Source of the DNA: Anas platyrhynchos
Taxonomy: Eukaryota; Chordata; Aves; Anseriformes; Anatidae
Direction: 5' to 3'
Assembly: GCF_047663525.1 (NCBI RefSeq)
Contig: NC_092602.1
Coordinates: 10,165,501 to 10,229,500, forward strand
Length of the DNA stretch: 64,000 bases
The position numbers and the translations under genes are program-made. The notes below the pieces were generated by a model. That model was not told the DNA's origin. It saw only the letters and a program-made list of their open reading frames with translations, and searched no databases. Positions 60,618 through 64,000 of this stretch are shown in pieces. The stretch's first letter is position 1. Each line of letters opens with the position of its first letter.

Positions 60618-63600
60618 CTGAAAGAAGAAAAGACGATAGAAATGATTGCTTTCATTAGCTTCCCAATGCATTCTATAGCAGACACTGACATTAAATTCAA
60701 GGTTTCTGGGACTTCTGATTGCTACGTATATAATGTATTCTTACCTCATCCCTACCACTAGGCTAGTATCTGAGCATGCCCTTGAAATCAAATGTTTGTA
60801 ACCGTCAATACAATTCTGTGCCCCCACACCACTATCAACTGCAACAGATGAGACTGTTTATCAACAGCATTATATATCGTGTGCCAAAGAACTGTCAAGG
60901 ATTTAATTTTTTACTGCTGGTCCACCACAATTTTTCTTTTTTGAGACATTAAATCTTTAAAAGTGGCTTCCTCACAAAACAGAGCAAAGAATTACTAGTT
61001 TAATTGCGCTCTGGATATAGCATTGCTTCCAAAAATAAAATATCAAGGAGATGAAATATGTTCACAGAATCCACAAAGAATAGGGACAATAAGCTCAAAA
61101 GCTTATTCCTGGCCAGCCAATGAAGAATGACAATATATATTCCTCCAAACAAGAAAACAAAGCTTAGATATTTTGGACTAGACACCTGGATGATGTAAAC
61201 ACATAAATACAATGAAGTCAAAAGGATGATAAAACTTTGCACCAGTCACAGACCCAGCTCTCCAAGACTGATTTCTTTTCTGTGTCTGTGGATAGAAGGA
61301 GGGTCTGTGAGACCTCTCTTCCTGGCTGTCATTTTTACATTATTTATGACAGATCTGACATTTTCATTTGCACTTTCCTCCAGGATCATTCTTAATAAGA
61401 AAAATGAAGGCTGAAATGAGTCATAGTTTTACAGTCAAATCCATAATGTTGTTTGACAAACCATGAAAAATATTTCACCTTAGGATAGTATTAAAAATAA
61501 AACAAACAAAACTATCCAGACAGGCAGCAAGACTGGTCCATCTGCAGAACTGGCTGGAGAATCCTCTAGAGTAACTGTATCACTTGCAAAGCAGGAGGTC
61601 AGTAAAGGATCTGCAATGCTCGCCAGCTATTTGCATATGTAATACAGAAAAGCAATTTGATGATATAGCTGCACAGGCAAGCTGCAAATAAAGCTGAGAA
61701 GAGTAAAACTGGCTCCTACTGAAAATTGTATGCAGAAAATCACAAGTGTGCATCAAATGAAAATAGAGTTTCAGATAATAGCATGAAAACAAAGAATTGC
61801 AGGTGGACAGTTGCAAGTGCAAGAGGAACTAAGTAAGCGAGAAATTTTGGAAGAAACTGACCCACTTAAAAACCCAATTAATCATGTTCAAAAGACTTAT
61901 TAATAGAGTTGCATGTTGCCTGCTCTGCAACTTGACAAGAGGCAGCAAAAAGAGACAAACCCTGTAGGGGTTTTCGGTAATCAAGAGTAAAGGAGAAGTG
62001 ATTACTTCAGCAAATCTTTTGGCTGTTAAATATTTTAAGATGAGCTAAATCACATCAGCTGATTCTGTATGACAACCTCTTCCAACAGTGGGTGAAAGGG
62101 ATGTGGTACAGCTGCAGTCTGCTCCATTGCCTTGAAGATGAATCCAAACACCAGCTATTCTAGCCAAATCCAAAGTGTTCAACCTATAACAAAATGTTTT
62201 ACCAGAAGCCAAAAATTTTCTTTGCTAATGAATCTCCTTGTGTGTTCTTTGCTCCAGGAGGTTTACTCGTGTAGCGCCTGTTACCTGCCTTGTTCAGAAA
62301 AGCCATGTTCTGGTAGGTTGCAAATAAACAAGGCGGGATCAGAATGTAGCGGGGCTCCAGGTGCTGCCTGAAACCAGAAACACACCTGCAGAGCCTACAG
62401 GCCCCCATCAGCAGCACCACACTCTGTGTGCTATTTCTCTCTCCCTGTTTGCCTTTTGCAAATTCAGCCTTCCCTTTTGAGGCAGCTGGACATGGACTGG
62501 AAGACGTTCTCCCTTCCCACCCTCATTGCTTTGGGCCCTGCACTCCTCTCCTCCACCCCAGACAGAGCTCATGCACCTCAGTAACCAGCTGCAGTCACAT
62601 TTCCCTTTGAGAAATGTGTAATATTGCTTCAAAGATCTTTTGAAGGAACTCCTCATTATTTGCAAAGCAGATGCACTCACTATCACTCCTAACCCAGAGG
62701 ACTGTTTGTTGCCTAGAAATTTTCAGATAACATGCAAACATAAGCACGGCCAATTGCGATGGTACACAGCAGCAAGTGGCCAAACCCTTGAGTCTGCTAC
62801 ACCCTTTGACGGCTTTCAGCAGATGCTCGAATTACAGCCTTGTCAAGCTGTTCAAAGAGAGTGGACTCACCCCTGCAGCCTTTGCTGTAAGAAAAATAAT
62901 TCAAAAGGCAAGAGAAAAACAGCGAGTGACAGAGAGACTCTCTGGCACAACAAGCAACCAGACCTGAGCACTTGCAGACAGGAGCAATGAGCCATGATCT
63001 TTAGGTTTTGGAAGTTATTTTTGTATGATTTCACTCCAGCTCATACACCGAGGGTCAGAATTAATCTCGTATATTTGATGGCTAACTTTGGTTCACTCCA
63101 GTACTCTTGGAAATAAGTGCTAACGTTTTAGTAGATAGTTACAGCATCAGATCCAGTCCCTCCCTCCCTCCCTGTCTGCCATACAGCTGTTTCCAAGGCT
63201 AATCCTGTCTGCCCGAGAGCTGCAGGCAAGAGCAGAGAATGGCCTGTGCAGCATCCGCCCAAAAGGCCAGACGTCCTGGAAAGGACATAGCTGAAGTGCC
63301 TGCGGAGGCCTGGCAGCACGGGCTGGCGAGGGGAGGTGGAGACACAGCACAGAGTGAGCCAGCAATACAGGAAAGATTTTTATTTTTAAAGAATGACAAC
63401 AAAAAAGTGTTCCCTTTAAATTAAAAATAGCCAGAATGTGCTGTTTGTCAAACTCCTGCTAACCTCTGGAATTGTTCCAAGCTTCAAGTATCTGCTTGAA
63501 GCGGGCCCAGACGTAGCAAGCTAGAAGATAATGAGTTAAAAGCATATATATTTTTAATTACTGAAAACCAGAATCGCTTTCTCTCTGAAGATTAAGTACA

Positions 63601-64000
63601 AATTCCTCATTAGTCTACTGGCATGGCAGCACAGTGTCTAATGTTCAACCACTGGGGTCTGGAACAGGAACTTTAGACTCTTGCATTTTGCTTTCTACCG
63701 AAGAGCTCAGTGTAAATTTGAGAAAACAGCTCCCAGGCTCCAAGCCTACTACTAATAAGTATGAGGCACTCTGAAGTATCTTACAGCTTTTACTGCATTT
63801 ATGCTCAACACTGCTGGGAGGTGTGGATGTGCCATCTTCCTCACTGTCTGAATGCAGAGTGGATGCAGGCAGACACGGGAGGCGGTGGCACCATCACACT
63901 GTCTAGCCTGAGCCCTCTCATGTTACACTCTCTGCATATTCCATACAGAGAGGAGGCTCCTCCTTTATTCCCCAAATCTTCCTCTGAGAGAGAGCACGGA
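60618..64000 (-). other. PPIL2 intron continuing past the window edge
   Basis: I searched by eye for the expected upstream exons (sequence like FVIQGGDPTGTGTG and HYYDGTIFHRS) on the minus strand and did not find them, so the intron probably runs beyond 64000. Open frames in this stretch are short and unrelated to PPIL2. A small hairpin (8-bp stem) lies at 63481-63502. Confidence 0.6.

Noticed and set aside
60618..64000. Further upstream PPIL2 exons and the miR-130b/301b cluster that lies near human PPIL2
   Set aside because: Neither the expected protein motifs nor the miRNA seed-containing hairpins are visible; they would lie beyond the right edge.
1..64000. Prokaryote-type systems, CRISPR arrays, tRNA or rRNA genes, and endogenous viral genes
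   Set aside because: I saw no array-like spaced repeats, no tRNA cloverleaf with A/B boxes, no rRNA segments and no viral protein resemblance.

Overview
The window is vertebrate nuclear DNA, most likely from a bird. The evidence is split genes with GT-AG introns, a CpG-island promoter, long AT-rich introns, and CR1 LINE pieces. One CR1 piece ends in the octamer-type tail typical of avian CR1 (ATTCTGTG-like units). I see no operons, Shine-Dalgarno sites, CRISPR arrays or phage genes. I could not fix the species; the younger CR1 type would fit a galliform or related bird.

Two protein genes are supported, and they converge. The first is YPEL1 (Yippee-like 1) on the + strand. It has a GC-rich promoter at about 6.3-7.8 kb, a probable non-coding first exon ending at 7000, and four coding exons between 9722 and 22982 that give a complete 119-residue protein. 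Its long 3' UTR probably ends at the AATAAA at 27315. The second is PPIL2 (U-box/cyclophilin-like peptidyl-prolyl isomerase 2) on the - strand. Its last six coding exons lie between 60617 and 45878, and the N-terminal U-box part lies beyond the right edge. A YPEL1-PPIL2 tail-to-tail pair is also the arrangement I know from human 22q11, which supports both calls. On that map MAPK1 would lie to the left of the window; I do not see its coding exons here.

Layout: 1-6.3 kb is AT-rich, without a recognisable gene. 6.3-7.8 kb is the CpG island, with CCAAT and GC boxes, G-runs and a full CRE palindrome. 7-27.3 kb is YPEL1, with a CR1 copy in intron 2. 27.3-44.6 kb is intergenic, with a strikingly GC-rich block from about 31 to 43 kb that yields many spurious ORFs. 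44.6-64 kb is PPIL2, whose introns carry an old CR1 reverse-transcriptase fragment, a (CA)n microsatellite and remnants of older repeats.

No new multi-gene system is present. The points most worth a second look are: a GC-AG intron at the YPEL1 K39/S40 junction; two overlapping uORFs (TGATG) in the likely YPEL1 leader; an excess of perfect short hairpins (10-14 bp stems), two of them in the YPEL1 3' UTR; an AT-rich block inside the CpG island; and the GC-rich intergenic block. All calls come from reading the sequence and from remembered family sequences. No alignment was run.
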